Assembly: GCA_002423895.1 (NCBI GenBank)
Contig: DIOL01000010.1
Coordinates: forward strand, 19,599-68,479
Origin: Bacteroidales bacterium UBA5515
GTDB taxonomy: Bacteria; Bacteroidota; Bacteroidia; Bacteroidales; P3
Reading direction: 5' to 3'
DNA: 48,881 bases
How positions within the stretch are numbered: position 1 is the first letter of the stretch; every line of letters starts with the position of its first letter. The position numbers and the translations under genes were made by a program. This document shows, in pieces, positions 32,672 through 41,025 of the stretch. A model generated the notes under the pieces. It was given only the letters and a program-made list of their open reading frames with translations, did no database searches and had not been told where the DNA came from.

Positions 32672-33934
32672 TTAGTTCTCTTTGTGTGTCATTATCTCAA
32701 GTATCATCTGGTCGATTTCATCCATTCCATAACGACCAATTTTACCAAGATTCTTTATGGAGCGTTCAATATCTTTTTCGCTTATTCCATCAGTTTCGTC
32801 TACAACAATATTGCTTATTGCAAGAGTTGAAGAGTCAAAAGCAGCATTTAGCCCAGCTGCAATTTTTAAAGCGCAGGATGGTTTTGCTCCATCGCAAATC
32901 ATTCCAGTTAATGTGTTTATCATATTCTTAATGGAGTAACAAACCTGTTCATAAGTTCCTCCTTGAAGATAAACCAAGGCTGAAGACACTCCAATTGAAG
33001 CATTAACAATTCCACAAAGTGCTGAAAGTCTTCCTATATATTGTTTAATATAGATTGACATAAGATGTGAAAGTACCAAAGCTCTAATTATTTCTTCATT
33101 AGACTTGTTTGTCTGTACTCCATATTCATAAACTGGCATTGTGCAAGTTATTCCCTGGTTTCCTGAGCCAGAATTGGAATAAACAGCCAAAGTTGCCCCA
33201 TCCATTCTTGCATCTGATGCTGCACAAGTTTTTGCAATAACTCTTTCTCTTATTGTTAAATCGCAATTAGAAAGTATTAGCTTACCTGTTTTTAGTCCAT
33301 AATCCCCTTTCAAACCTTCTTCAGAAGTTGCTTTAATAACTTCTGCAACATCCATCACCCATTCCAATTCCTCCAAATTGGTTTTAGTTGCATAATCAAA
33401 AACATCTTTAGATGTTATAATTACATTTTCATTGGTGTTTGTTTGTTCTTGAGTTTTTTCTTCCTTATGAAATATTACTTCTTCGTTCTTTTGAACATGG
33501 GTAAAGTTTTGATGAGTTTTGCAAATAATGACTTTTGAAAACTCTTCATTGAAATAAGCTCTGCATTCAATGTATAGTTTATCTACATCCTTTGCATGAA
33601 CAACTTCTAAATTGTTTTCTTTTAGCCATTGTTTTGCTTTGTCAAGATAAGCTTTTGCATCATTCAAAACATCTAATCCCTTAGATGAATCTCCACCCAC
33701 AACACCAATTGCAACAGCTATTGGAAGTCCTTTCATATTGGTTCCAGGAATACCTACTCCCATTGCATTTTTAATTATGTTTGGACTTAAGTGAAGTTCT
33801 ATCTTTTGAGGTTCCTTGCCAAGAGTTTCTTTGGCTTTTGCAACGCATAAAGCAACAGCTACTGGCTCTGTACAACCTGTAGCTAAAATTATATTTTCTT
33901 TTAGAAGCTGTTTAATTATTTCGTTTTTAAGCAT
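32672..33934 (-). CDS. L-cysteine desulfidase / serine dehydratase-like protein (CyuA/YhaM family)
   Basis: 420 aa of the UPF0597 family, related to L-serine dehydratase alpha chains. Family marks: ATGCTEPVAVALCVAKA (about 18-34), GVGIPGTNMKGLPIA (about 57), TCAASDARMDGATLAVYSNSGSGNQGI (about 235) and SALCGIVNASIGVSSA (about 308), with MICDGAKPSCALKIA (about 342) contributing conserved cysteines for an Fe-S cluster. The activity in this family is cysteine desulfuration to pyruvate, sulfide and ammonia. It is last in the surE-lpxB run, 41 bp after the thioredoxin-like gene. Confidence 0.9.
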   Translation of the reverse strand: MLKNEIIKQLLKENIILATGCTEPVAVALCVAKAKETLGKEPQKIELHLSPNIIKNAMGVGIPGTNMKGLPIAVAIGVVGGDSSKGLDVLNDAKAYLDKAKQWLKENNLEVVHAKDVDKLYIECRAYFNEEFSKVIICKTHQNFTHVQKNEEVIFHKEEKTQEQTNTNENVIITSKDVFDYATKTNLEELEWVMDVAEVIKATSEEGLKGDYGLKTGKLILSNCDLTIRERVIAKTCAASDARMDGATLAVYSNSGSGNQGITCTMPVYEYGVQTNKSNEEIIRALVLSHLMSIYIKQYIGRLSALCGIVNASIGVSSALVYLQGGTYEQVCYSIKNMINTLTGMICDGAKPSCALKIAAGLNAAFDSSTLAISNIVVDETDGISEKDIERSIKNLGKIGRYGMDEIDQMILEIMTHKEN

Positions 33935-33975
33935 TAAGTAGTGATTAATGATTAATGGTTAGTGATTAATTATTT

Positions 33976-34560
33976 CTATTTTTTCGTTTTAGCCTTTTTG
34001 TCTATTTCTTTCATTAAATCGGGTTTGATTTGAGTTTCATAAATCTTACGGAACTCATCAAAGCTATATTTTGATTCATATTTTCCTCCCAAGAATACAA
34101 CCATTGGTTCAAAATCCTTTGCTGGATAGTATCCAGGAATAACAGTTGCAATGGTTAAATCGGAATTTAGAATTGAATATGAAGGATAAGATAATCTATT
34201 TCCTAAAAGCATTCTTGCCAAATCGTGTGTTGCACCTCTTTTTCCGTTTGGAGTTGGATTAACATAGGTTTTGCCTCCAAAGGTTACTTCTTCTTTTGAT
34301 TCAGCATCATATTTTACACTATAGAAGAAATGATTCATTAGTTTGGCAATTGTTGTGTCGGAGAAAGTATCTTTATCCATTCTCTTACACCATCCACACC
34401 AATCAGTATAACAGTCAATGAAAACACGTTTTGCATCTTTTCCATCTGCTTTTATTTGATTTTCTACATCAGTAATCTTTAACCAATTTATTTGATTTTG
34501 TGCATTTGATGTTCCAATAAAGAGTGTCATCATCAATGCTATAAGAACTATTCTTTTCAT
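33976..34560 (-). CDS. Periplasmic thioredoxin-like protein
   Basis: 194 aa with signal peptide (MKRIVLIALMMTLFIGTSNAQ). Thioredoxin motif WCGWCK with Cys55 and Cys58, within VFIDCYTDWCGWCKRMDKDTF, typical of DUF255/thioredoxin_7-like domains. Cis-Pro region: SYPSYSILNSD. An insertion (about 90-110) contains GKTYVNPTPNGKRGATHDL. Probably a disulfide reductase in the periplasm. It lies between the SpoIID-like gene (19 bp) and the desulfidase gene (41 bp). Confidence 0.9.
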   Translation of the reverse strand: MKRIVLIALMMTLFIGTSNAQNQINWLKITDVENQIKADGKDAKRVFIDCYTDWCGWCKRMDKDTFSDTTIAKLMNHFFYSVKYDAESKEEVTFGGKTYVNPTPNGKRGATHDLARMLLGNRLSYPSYSILNSDLTIATVIPGYYPAKDFEPMVVFLGGKYESKYSFDEFRKIYETQIKPDLMKEIDKKAKTKK

Positions 34561-34579
34561 ATTTATTTGTTTTAGTTTT

Positions 34580-35743
34580 TTATTTATTAGTATTTATTAT
34601 TGTTTCTTCGTCCAAACGTTTAATTATTGCTCCAGTGAAATAATGTTCAATCACTTGCCAATACTCATAACCTTGATTACACATATTTATTGCTCCCTCC
34701 TGGCTAAGCCCAACACCGTGTCCATAACCTCTACCCTTTAGTTTTACTTCAGAACCCCATTCTTGACAATCAAAGAAAGTGGAACGTAGACCAAAGTCTT
34801 TTCTAATCTGCACCAAAGAAACACCAAGCATTTCTTTCTTTCTTCCATCCTTTTGAGAGAAATTAAGCAATTCTTTTTCAATGGAATCATTTTTGATATT
34901 AACGCCCTTTTCTTTAAAATAGCGTTTCCAATCTCTAATTTTAATATACTTTTCCCATTGATAAGCCTTAGTTCCAATAGAGAAAGTATCTATCTTACCA
35001 ACCAAATGACTGAAAGGTTTCCCCCAAACATCTTCCGAACTAACTGTTTGTCCTCCAGAATTGGAATGGAACACTGTTTCTATTATGTTTCCTGATGAAT
35101 CAACAATAACCTCTCCCTTGCTGTTGTATGCTCCTTGAATAACCTCAACTTGATTGGCTCTACCCTTATATGCTTGACAATGTACACCATCACATAAATG
35201 AAATCCGTCAGCTTTATGTTTGTTTATGTTTTTAATAAGATAGTTTCTAACACAAATAGCTTGGAGTTTAAAAAAGTCAACATTAGTTGTTGCTCCCCAT
35301 GTTTCGGCTTGAACAACTCCTGCAATATAACTTTCAGTTTCAAGATTGTTAATTAAAAACAAACCATTATTCTTAACACTCACAAATAAATCATCATCAT
35401 ATCTTCTATCCTTAACAAGGGTTGTATCTTTTCCTCGAAGAAGGAAAAAACTCATTAAGCCTTCTGAAGAGAATTTCAGTTCTTTGAAATTACCAATTAA
35501 GGAATCATTAATGGAAAGGGAAAGTTTATCTGATTGAGTTTTAATTTTAACAACATCTGTTTTGTGGAGTAATTGTTTTGCACCTTCTATTTGAATTGAA
35601 TATTTGCCAAATGAAGGGATAAAAGATATTTCATTTAATTTAGTATCTGCAAAAATTCTGACATTTATCCTTTGAGCCTTTAGTCCAAAGGAAAACATTA
35701 ACATAAAGATAAATAGTATTTGTATTTTAAGTCGTAATTTCAT
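34580..35743 (-). CDS. SpoIID/LytB domain protein
   Basis: 387 aa with signal peptide (MKLRLKIQILFIFMLMFSFGLKAQ). Residues about 140-240 contain the SpoIID core: NLETESYIAGVVQAETWGATTNVDFFKLQAICVRNYLIKN and CQAYKGRANQVE. The C-terminal signature is GRGYGHGVGLSQEGAINMCNQG (about 343). SpoIID proteins are lytic transglycosylases on peptidoglycan stripped of stem peptides; outside spore formers they are thought to act in cell-wall turnover. Fifteen bp separate it from lpxB upstream. Confidence 0.92.
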   Translation of the reverse strand: MKLRLKIQILFIFMLMFSFGLKAQRINVRIFADTKLNEISFIPSFGKYSIQIEGAKQLLHKTDVVKIKTQSDKLSLSINDSLIGNFKELKFSSEGLMSFFLLRGKDTTLVKDRRYDDDLFVSVKNNGLFLINNLETESYIAGVVQAETWGATTNVDFFKLQAICVRNYLIKNINKHKADGFHLCDGVHCQAYKGRANQVEVIQGAYNSKGEVIVDSSGNIIETVFHSNSGGQTVSSEDVWGKPFSHLVGKIDTFSIGTKAYQWEKYIKIRDWKRYFKEKGVNIKNDSIEKELLNFSQKDGRKKEMLGVSLVQIRKDFGLRSTFFDCQEWGSEVKLKGRGYGHGVGLSQEGAINMCNQGYEYWQVIEHYFTGAIIKRLDEETIINTNK

Positions 35744-35758
35744 TTCTTTTTTTCTCTC

Positions 35759-36877
35759 CTACTTACTAATAATTTCGTAAATCCTTTTAGCTATCTTCTT
35801 ACTTGCACCTGCTGAACCCAATATTGTTTGTAGATTTGAATAATTCATTTCCATTTCTGTTCTGTATTTTTTATCGTAAGCTATCTTTCTAAATTCCTTT
35901 TCCAAGCTTTGCTTATTCCAATCTTTTTGCAAAAGTTCAACAACAACCTTTCTATTTAAAATTATATTTACAAGCGATATAAATTGTAGATTAACCAACA
36001 TCTTACCTATTGCAAAAGAAATTGGGTTTCCTTTATAGCAAACAACTTCAGGAACATTAAATAAAGCTGTCTCCAAGGTTGCTGTTCCTGAACATACAAC
36101 TGCACAATAGGAAACATTTAAAAGAGAATAGATTTTATTGAAGACTATCTTTGCATCAGTATCCTGCATATATTTTCTATAGAAAGCCTCATTGTATGTG
36201 TCAAGACCTGCAATTACAAAATCAAAATCAGGAAATTTTTCAACCAAACTCATCTGAATAGAAAGTATATTCTTTATCTCCTGAACTCTGCTTCCAGGTA
36301 AAAGTGCCACAATAGGTTTATCTCCTAATGAATTTTCCTTTAAGAAGATTTCCTTATCTTGTGTTTTTCTATAATCTTGAATTTCATCCAGTAGAGGATT
36401 ACCATAATATTCTACATCAAAATTATATTTTTGGAAAAACTCTTTTTCAAAAGGGAAAATAACAAAAAGCTTTGTCAGAACTTTCTTCATAACAGCAATT
36501 CTTCCCTTTTTCCATGCCCAAACCTTAGGAGAAATATAATAGAAGGTTTTAAATCCTTTCAAATGGCAAAAAGAAGCAATACGAAGATTGAATCCAGGAT
36601 AATCAACAAAAATTACACAATCAGGATTATAAGCAAGAATATCTTTTTTACATTCTCTTAAATTATTAAGAATGGCTTTCAGGTTTGCCAACACTTCAAC
36701 AAAACCCATAAAGTTCATATCCTTTATATGTTTTACTAAAGTTGCACCTTCATTTTGCATTCTATCTCCTCCCCAAGCTCTAAACTCTGCTGTTTCATCC
36801 CAAAACTTAATCTCTTTCATTAAGTAAGAGGCATGCAAATCGCCTGAAACTTCTCCAGCAATAATATAATATTTCAT
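35759..36877 (-). CDS. lpxB: Lipid-A-disaccharide synthase
   Basis: 372-aa GT19 enzyme that joins UDP-2,3-diacylglucosamine and lipid X at the inner face of the membrane. Signatures: YYIIAGEVSGDLHASYLM at the N-terminus, FRAWGGDRMQNEGA (about 33), GFVEVL (about 57), IFVDYPGFNLRIA (about 89), ISPKVWAWKKGR (about 114), and ALLPGSRVQEIKNI (about 189). Full length. In the minus-strand operon it follows a small membrane protein by 7 bp. Confidence 0.95.
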   Translation of the reverse strand: MKYYIIAGEVSGDLHASYLMKEIKFWDETAEFRAWGGDRMQNEGATLVKHIKDMNFMGFVEVLANLKAILNNLRECKKDILAYNPDCVIFVDYPGFNLRIASFCHLKGFKTFYYISPKVWAWKKGRIAVMKKVLTKLFVIFPFEKEFFQKYNFDVEYYGNPLLDEIQDYRKTQDKEIFLKENSLGDKPIVALLPGSRVQEIKNILSIQMSLVEKFPDFDFVIAGLDTYNEAFYRKYMQDTDAKIVFNKIYSLLNVSYCAVVCSGTATLETALFNVPEVVCYKGNPISFAIGKMLVNLQFISLVNIILNRKVVVELLQKDWNKQSLEKEFRKIAYDKKYRTEMEMNYSNLQTILGSAGASKKIAKRIYEIISK

Positions 36878-36884
36878 ATCTTCC

Positions 36885-37181
36885 TTATAGTTTTGTGGTG
36901 GTTACTAAACCTATGCTATACAAATAAGCAAACAGAGAAAGCAATCCCAAAATAATAACAATCAAAACTCCTCTTGCTGATTTAATGTTTTCTGTTTTGA
37001 AATACCAACGCATTAAAAAAATCGGTGCTACAAAAGAAAACAAGAACAACTTTGGATTATCATTGAAAGTCATTGAAAACAGGAATAAACCTGTCAATAA
37101 AACAATTGCTGAAACAACTGTTGAAGCTAACCCAACAGTAAACCCAAATAAAAAATTATCCTTTTTAAGTTTGTCAATCAT
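36885..37181 (-). CDS. Small integral membrane protein
   Basis: 98 aa with three hydrophobic segments (about 10-35, 42-58, 70-93). No family recognised. Its start codon shares one base with the surE stop (TAATG), and lpxB starts 7 bp after its end, so it is translated with these two genes and may belong to envelope synthesis. Confidence 0.75.
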   Translation of the reverse strand: MIDKLKKDNFLFGFTVGLASTVVSAIVLLTGLFLFSMTFNDNPKLFLFSFVAPIFLMRWYFKTENIKSARGVLIVIILGLLSLFAYLYSIGLVTTTKL

Positions 37182-37939
37182 TATTCAAAACGGATTTTAT
37201 AATCTTCAATAACTTTATATGCAGTTAAGTCAACATGCATTGGAGTAATGGCACAATAGCCATCTTTCATAGCTATATGGTCTGCTCTATTGTTTTCATC
37301 TCTGCAATTATATATTCCAGTCAACCAGTAATAAGAAAATCCCATTGGATCTTTTCTTTCCAAAAATCTCTCATTCCAATAAGCTTTTGCTTGATGACAA
37401 ACCTTAACTCCTTTAATTTCATCTTGAGGAAAGTTTACATTCAAACATATATGTTCATCCAAGCCTTTTTCCAAAACATCTTTAGAAATTTTATCTATAA
37501 AAGAACTGCAATGAGAAAAGTCAGCCTCAACATCATGATTGTCTACAGAAAATCCAATACTTGGAATACCTTCAGCACATCCTTCAAAAACAGCAGCCAT
37601 TGTTCCACTATAAATTGTATTGATTGAAGCATTAGAGCCATGATTGATTCCTGCCACAACTAAGTCTGGCTTTCTATCTTTAAAAACAATACTGAATGCC
37701 ATCTTCACACAATCAACAGGAGTTCCATTGCAAGCATAACCAATATAGCCTTCTCTTTCTTCCATTTTCTTTAATCGCAATGGCCTAATTGTTGTAATTG
37801 CGTGGCTTTTCCCGCTTTGTTGAGTTAGTGGTGCAACAACCACAACATCACCTATATTACTCATAAGCTTAATCAAAAGTTGAATCCCCTTAGCCCAATA
37901 ACTATCATCATTTGTAATAAATATAAGTGGTCTTTCCAT
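37181..37939 (-). CDS. surE: 5'/3'-nucleotidase SurE
   Basis: 252-aa cytoplasmic survival protein that dephosphorylates nucleoside monophosphates. The N-terminal metal motif TNDDSYWAKGI (Asn10, Asp11, Asp12) and VVVAPLTQQSGKSHAIT are present, as are CNGTPVDCVKMA and VVAGINHGSNASINTIYSGTMAAVFEG, the catalytic loop with Asn and Ser metal ligands. First gene of the operon running to 32672; -7 box TATCTTTG on the minus strand at 37985-37992. Confidence 0.95.
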   Translation of the reverse strand: MERPLIFITNDDSYWAKGIQLLIKLMSNIGDVVVVAPLTQQSGKSHAITTIRPLRLKKMEEREGYIGYACNGTPVDCVKMAFSIVFKDRKPDLVVAGINHGSNASINTIYSGTMAAVFEGCAEGIPSIGFSVDNHDVEADFSHCSSFIDKISKDVLEKGLDEHICLNVNFPQDEIKGVKVCHQAKAYWNERFLERKDPMGFSYYWLTGIYNCRDENNRADHIAMKDGYCAITPMHVDLTAYKVIEDYKIRFE

Positions 37940-38030
37940 AAATATATAGTCAATTCGAAGTTAAAATATTTCAAAAATAATTTACAAAGATAAGTATAAA
38001 AATATTACTTTTGCCTTTTAAATTAAAAAT

Positions 38031-38528
38031 ATGCTACAGAAAATTTTGCTTTACCCAATAACACTAATCTGGAAAATAGAGAATAAACTTATTAGATTTC
38101 TTTTTGTAGGTGCACTCAATACTGCTGTTGGTTATTTTTTATTCCTTTTCTTTATTTGGATTGGGTTGCATTACTCCCTATCATTGCTATTCTCCCAAAT
38201 TATTGGAGTACTTTTTAATTATAAGACTACTGGTTATATTGTATTTGAAAACAAAAGCAATAAGCTTCTTTTCCATTTCTTTATAGTTTATGGATTAGTT
38301 TATTTAGTTAATGTTTTGGAGCTTTATCTTTTGGGACATTCAGGATTATACGAATGTATCCTTTCATCAGATAGCCTTCAATTTATTCATTCCCTTCCAA
38401 TCAATCAAGATAAACTTTCCGATGCAATTGGTCAAGCAATAGTAGTCCTCCCTAATTCACTTTTAGTTTTCTATCTTAATAAGAAATTTGTCTTTCAAAA
38501 GAAAGACACCAAAGCTAAAGAAAAATAA
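38031..38528 (+). CDS. GtrA-family membrane protein
   Basis: 165 aa with four predicted helices. Family start: LIRFLFVGALNTAVGYFLFLFFIW, then FNYKTTGYIVFENKS and a C-terminal NKKFVFQKK. GtrA proteins help flip or transfer polyprenyl-linked sugars in glycosylation of surface polymers. It is divergent from surE with a 91-bp gap; -7 box TACTTTTG at 38006-38013 without a good -33. Confidence 0.88.
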   Translation: MLQKILLYPITLIWKIENKLIRFLFVGALNTAVGYFLFLFFIWIGLHYSLSLLFSQIIGVLFNYKTTGYIVFENKSNKLLFHFFIVYGLVYLVNVLELYLLGHSGLYECILSSDSLQFIHSLPINQDKLSDAIGQAIVVLPNSLLVFYLNKKFVFQKKDTKAKEK

Positions 38529-38615
38529 CCTTAACTTATTTTTATTTTTCCTTAGGTTATTTTGGAGTATCTTAAGTTATTCGTTCAACAGCCAAAATAA
38601 ATACCTAACTTTATA

Positions 38616-39185
38616 TCAATATAGTATAATTACTTTATCACTTCTTAAAGGGTTTTCACTCGTTCTTTTAGAATTTCTTAATTTTAAATCTTCTTCTGAT
38701 TGTGCATTAATGTAATAAATAGACTTTAAAAATTTACCTTTTTTATATTCCATGCATTCATAAACTCTTTTTTGATAATCAAATATAAAAAGTAATCCAT
38801 CTAATTTGCCATTTTTAAAATTTCCTTGTAATGCAACTCTATTGTCAGCAATATAATATCCAAAACCTACACCTGTAACAAAACCATCTTTCAAAGGAAA
38901 CATATATAATAATTTATTTCTATAATAAACTTCCAATTTCCCGTCATCAGGATTTATTATTTTTATCCTGTACGAATTATCTCCTTTGTCAAAAATACTA
39001 TCATAGGAAACCAATATAAATTGCCCAATTAGAAAATAATTGGTATCCATCATTCCTGTGAAATAGTTATAAAAACCAAGTGAGGTAAAAGATGTGTCTT
39101 TATCTATTTTATAATCAGGAATAGACTTCTGTGCATTACCAATTTTACATACAAAAAGTAATAATGTAAATATTATTTTCTTCAT
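38616..39185 (-). CDS. Secreted MORN-like protein
   Basis: 189 aa with signal peptide (MKKIIFTLLLFVCKIGNAQ). The C-terminal half (LEVYYRNKLLYMFPLKDGFVTGVGFGYYIADNRVALQGNFKNGKLDGLLFIFDYQKRVYECMEYKKGKFL) carries two or three degenerate MORN_2-type units of the YwqK kind (GxxxGxxxxY...). The N-terminal half is unrecognised. Expected in the periplasm or outside. It converges on gtrA. Confidence 0.72.
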   Translation of the reverse strand: MKKIIFTLLLFVCKIGNAQKSIPDYKIDKDTSFTSLGFYNYFTGMMDTNYFLIGQFILVSYDSIFDKGDNSYRIKIINPDDGKLEVYYRNKLLYMFPLKDGFVTGVGFGYYIADNRVALQGNFKNGKLDGLLFIFDYQKRVYECMEYKKGKFLKSIYYINAQSEEDLKLRNSKRTSENPLRSDKVIILY

Positions 39186-39296
39186 AAGTGAGGATATATA
39201 TTAATTTCCAAAGCCAAAGTTAGAAATAAAATTTTGAATAGGAATAATCTACAAATTAAAATTAAAAAAATCAACATTAATTAACTCCGACCTTTT

Positions 39297-39411
39297 ACAA
39301 ATAAGCGTGAAGAAAATTGAAGTTTTGAACGTTAAAAAAGTTTATTCTGTTTGAGCCGTTAGGCGAGTTTATAAACTTTTAGTTCAAGGCTTCAATTTTT
39401 AGCTTATTTGT
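39297..39411. repeat. 115-bp long interrupted hairpin
   Basis: Part of the 476-bp gap 39186-39661. Complementary blocks in order: acaaataagc / gcttatttgt (39297-39306 with 39402-39411), aaaattgaag / cttcaatttt (39313-39322 with 39390-39399), ttgaac / gttcaa (39325-39330 with 39382-39387), and aaaagtttat / ataaactttt (39336-39345 with 39371-39380). A gcc/ggc pair closes the tip. A second hairpin with a perfect 10-bp stem follows at 39431-39456 (ttactttttt / aaaaaagtaa). It looks like a dispersed repeat rather than a gene. Confidence 0.75.
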
Positions 39412-39461
39412 GAACAGTCTTGATTTTTTGTTACTTTTTTATCAAGAAAAAAGTAAGTATA

Positions 39462-39560
39462 AAATAAAACCTTGTTTCACCAAATTAAAACGAAGAAAGA
39501 AAAAATTAAAACGAAGAGTTAGTAAATTAAAAGGGCGTTTCAGTAAAATGAAATAAAGTT
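39462..39560. repeat. Five 20-22-bp tandem units (aaattaaaac type)
   Basis: Units start at 39462, 39482, 39503, 39524 and 39546: aaataaaac, aaattaaaac, aaattaaaac, aaattaaaag, aaatgaaata. Accompanying segments are gtttca, cgaaga and agttag. The units are like those of 11749-11811, so the same array type occurs at two distant places. Confidence 0.7.
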
Positions 39561-39576
39561 ATATTTCTACAATAAA

Positions 39577-39609
39577 AAAGTCGAGATATAATTTTACTTA
39601 TATCCCGAC
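39577..39609 (-). terminator. Terminator of the 39662-40939 gene
   Basis: Stem gtcgagatataa (39580-39591) with ttatatcccgac (39598-39609), 11 of 12 paired, followed by T-run in the minus direction; 53 bp beyond the stop codon. Confidence 0.75.
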
Positions 39610-39661
39610 ATAGTATTATTTAGTTGTTTTATTGATAAGCTTTACTTTGGAAATCTATCCT

Positions 39662-40939
39662 CTATCTTTTTCTCTCTAACTTCTTTTCTCTTGAACTTGA
39701 AGTTTTAGAACTTGAAGATGTTTTGTTTGATTCAGAAGATTTTTTGCTTGGAGTTGATTCTCTAACTGAGCTACTGCGAGGTTGAGGATTAGATTTATTA
39801 TTGTTAATTGTTCTTTTGGAGTTATTATTTTCTTGAGTCTTTCTTTCTATAGTTTTTCTTTCCTGTTGAACGTTTCTTTCTGGAGTAAATGTTTTTGAAT
39901 CTTTATCTTTATTCTCCCTACTTTCAATTCTTCTGTTAGGTGTTTGGTTAGTGTTTTCATATTTTCTAGTTTCCATTACAGGAGTATTGTTTTCTCTTAC
40001 TCTATTTTCTTTTTTAGAGTCGTCTATTCTACTTTCCTTGTTTTCTTCTTTTGTTCTATTAACCTCATTTATACGCTTTGGCTCTTGCAATTTGATTTGT
40101 GCTCTTGATGCTTCAGGAGTGTTTTGTTTAAATTCTTGTGCTCTTGTGCGGTTAGAATTTATTAGTTTACTATTACTTCTTAAGCTATTATCATTGAATG
40201 TAACTCCCTTATTATCTTTTTTGAAGGTTTCTTCCATTGAAGTTTCTGCAGGAAGTTCTTTCAAGAGACTCAATTCTTCATTGTCGAAATAAGATTCAGT
40301 ATTTATATTCTTAAAGTTTCCTCCACTATTTAAATGTCCATATCTATTTCCTCCATTATCATTATTAGGTTTGTTTGGATCAAATGCTCCTGTTCTTCCA
40401 TTCCTTCCACTTGCATCGTTATAGGTATTTGGTCTGTTGGAGTTGTAGTTTGAGTTGTTGCCATGATTGTTATGATGTGTATTATAGTAAGTATTGTAAT
40501 AGTTATTGTAGTTTCCATAGTGGTATCCAGGATTTCCAGAATAATATGGGTTATAACCATAGTAGCGACTCCATCCATAGTTATTATAGTAGAAATAATC
40601 CCAGTAGTCATCGCAACCATCAATTACTCTTAAAGCATAATCTCTTGCTTTTAGAGAGTAATGAATTGCTCTACGAAAGTTTCTGCGATTGTATTGGTGT
40701 TCTGCGTAATCATTATAATAAACTGCACGAGAAAGATTACTTCCTGTCCAATATCCATAATAATCGGCAATAGAATAAGCTTCTTCAATTATATATGCAG
40801 TTTTGTTAATTGTTTTTCTTGCTTTATTTCTATTATATCCATAATAAGAAGCATCTGCATTGAAGCTTACTGTAAGAAATGCAACAACTATAGCTATCAT
40901 TCCTACAAATTTTCCGAGATTTTTTGATTGAGCTTTCAT
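39662..40939 (-). CDS. Secreted Tyr/Asn/Gly-rich protein with basic Ser/Lys tail
   Basis: 425 aa. Signal peptide with a helix at about 10-25, cleavage near NADAS. Residues 31-110 form a helical domain (KARKTINKTAYIIEEAYSIADYYGYW ... AEHQYNRRNFRRAIHYSLKARDYALRVI). Residues 110-205 are low complexity, about half Tyr, Asn, Gly and His (NNYYNTYYNTHHNNHGNN). Residues 255-425 are a highly charged tail of Lys, Arg, Glu, Asn, Ser and Thr that ends SSREKKLERKR. No sorting domain. The make-up suggests a disordered envelope protein; function unknown. The unusual composition also yields a long opposite-strand frame, which is not a gene. Confidence 0.75.
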   Translation of the reverse strand: MKAQSKNLGKFVGMIAIVVAFLTVSFNADASYYGYNRNKARKTINKTAYIIEEAYSIADYYGYWTGSNLSRAVYYNDYAEHQYNRRNFRRAIHYSLKARDYALRVIDGCDDYWDYFYYNNYGWSRYYGYNPYYSGNPGYHYGNYNNYYNTYYNTHHNNHGNNSNYNSNRPNTYNDASGRNGRTGAFDPNKPNNDNGGNRYGHLNSGGNFKNINTESYFDNEELSLLKELPAETSMEETFKKDNKGVTFNDNSLRSNSKLINSNRTRAQEFKQNTPEASRAQIKLQEPKRINEVNRTKEENKESRIDDSKKENRVRENNTPVMETRKYENTNQTPNRRIESRENKDKDSKTFTPERNVQQERKTIERKTQENNNSKRTINNNKSNPQPRSSSVRESTPSKKSSESNKTSSSSKTSSSREKKLERKR

Positions 40940-41025
40940 GATATTTAATTTTTTAATTTGTTTCTACTTTTAGAGAAACAAATAGCGTGCCAAAGTAAGA
41001 AAAGAGATTTTATTTAGTTCTATTT

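Noticed and set aside
33935..33972. gtgattaat tandem repetition upstream of the desulfidase gene
   Set aside because: Only about three short imperfect copies, without the 21-23-bp period; too weak to call.
40330..40773. Open frames of 97 and 132 aa within the Tyr/Asn-rich gene
   Set aside because: By-products of low-complexity codons; no start context or domain, and fully inside a better supported gene.
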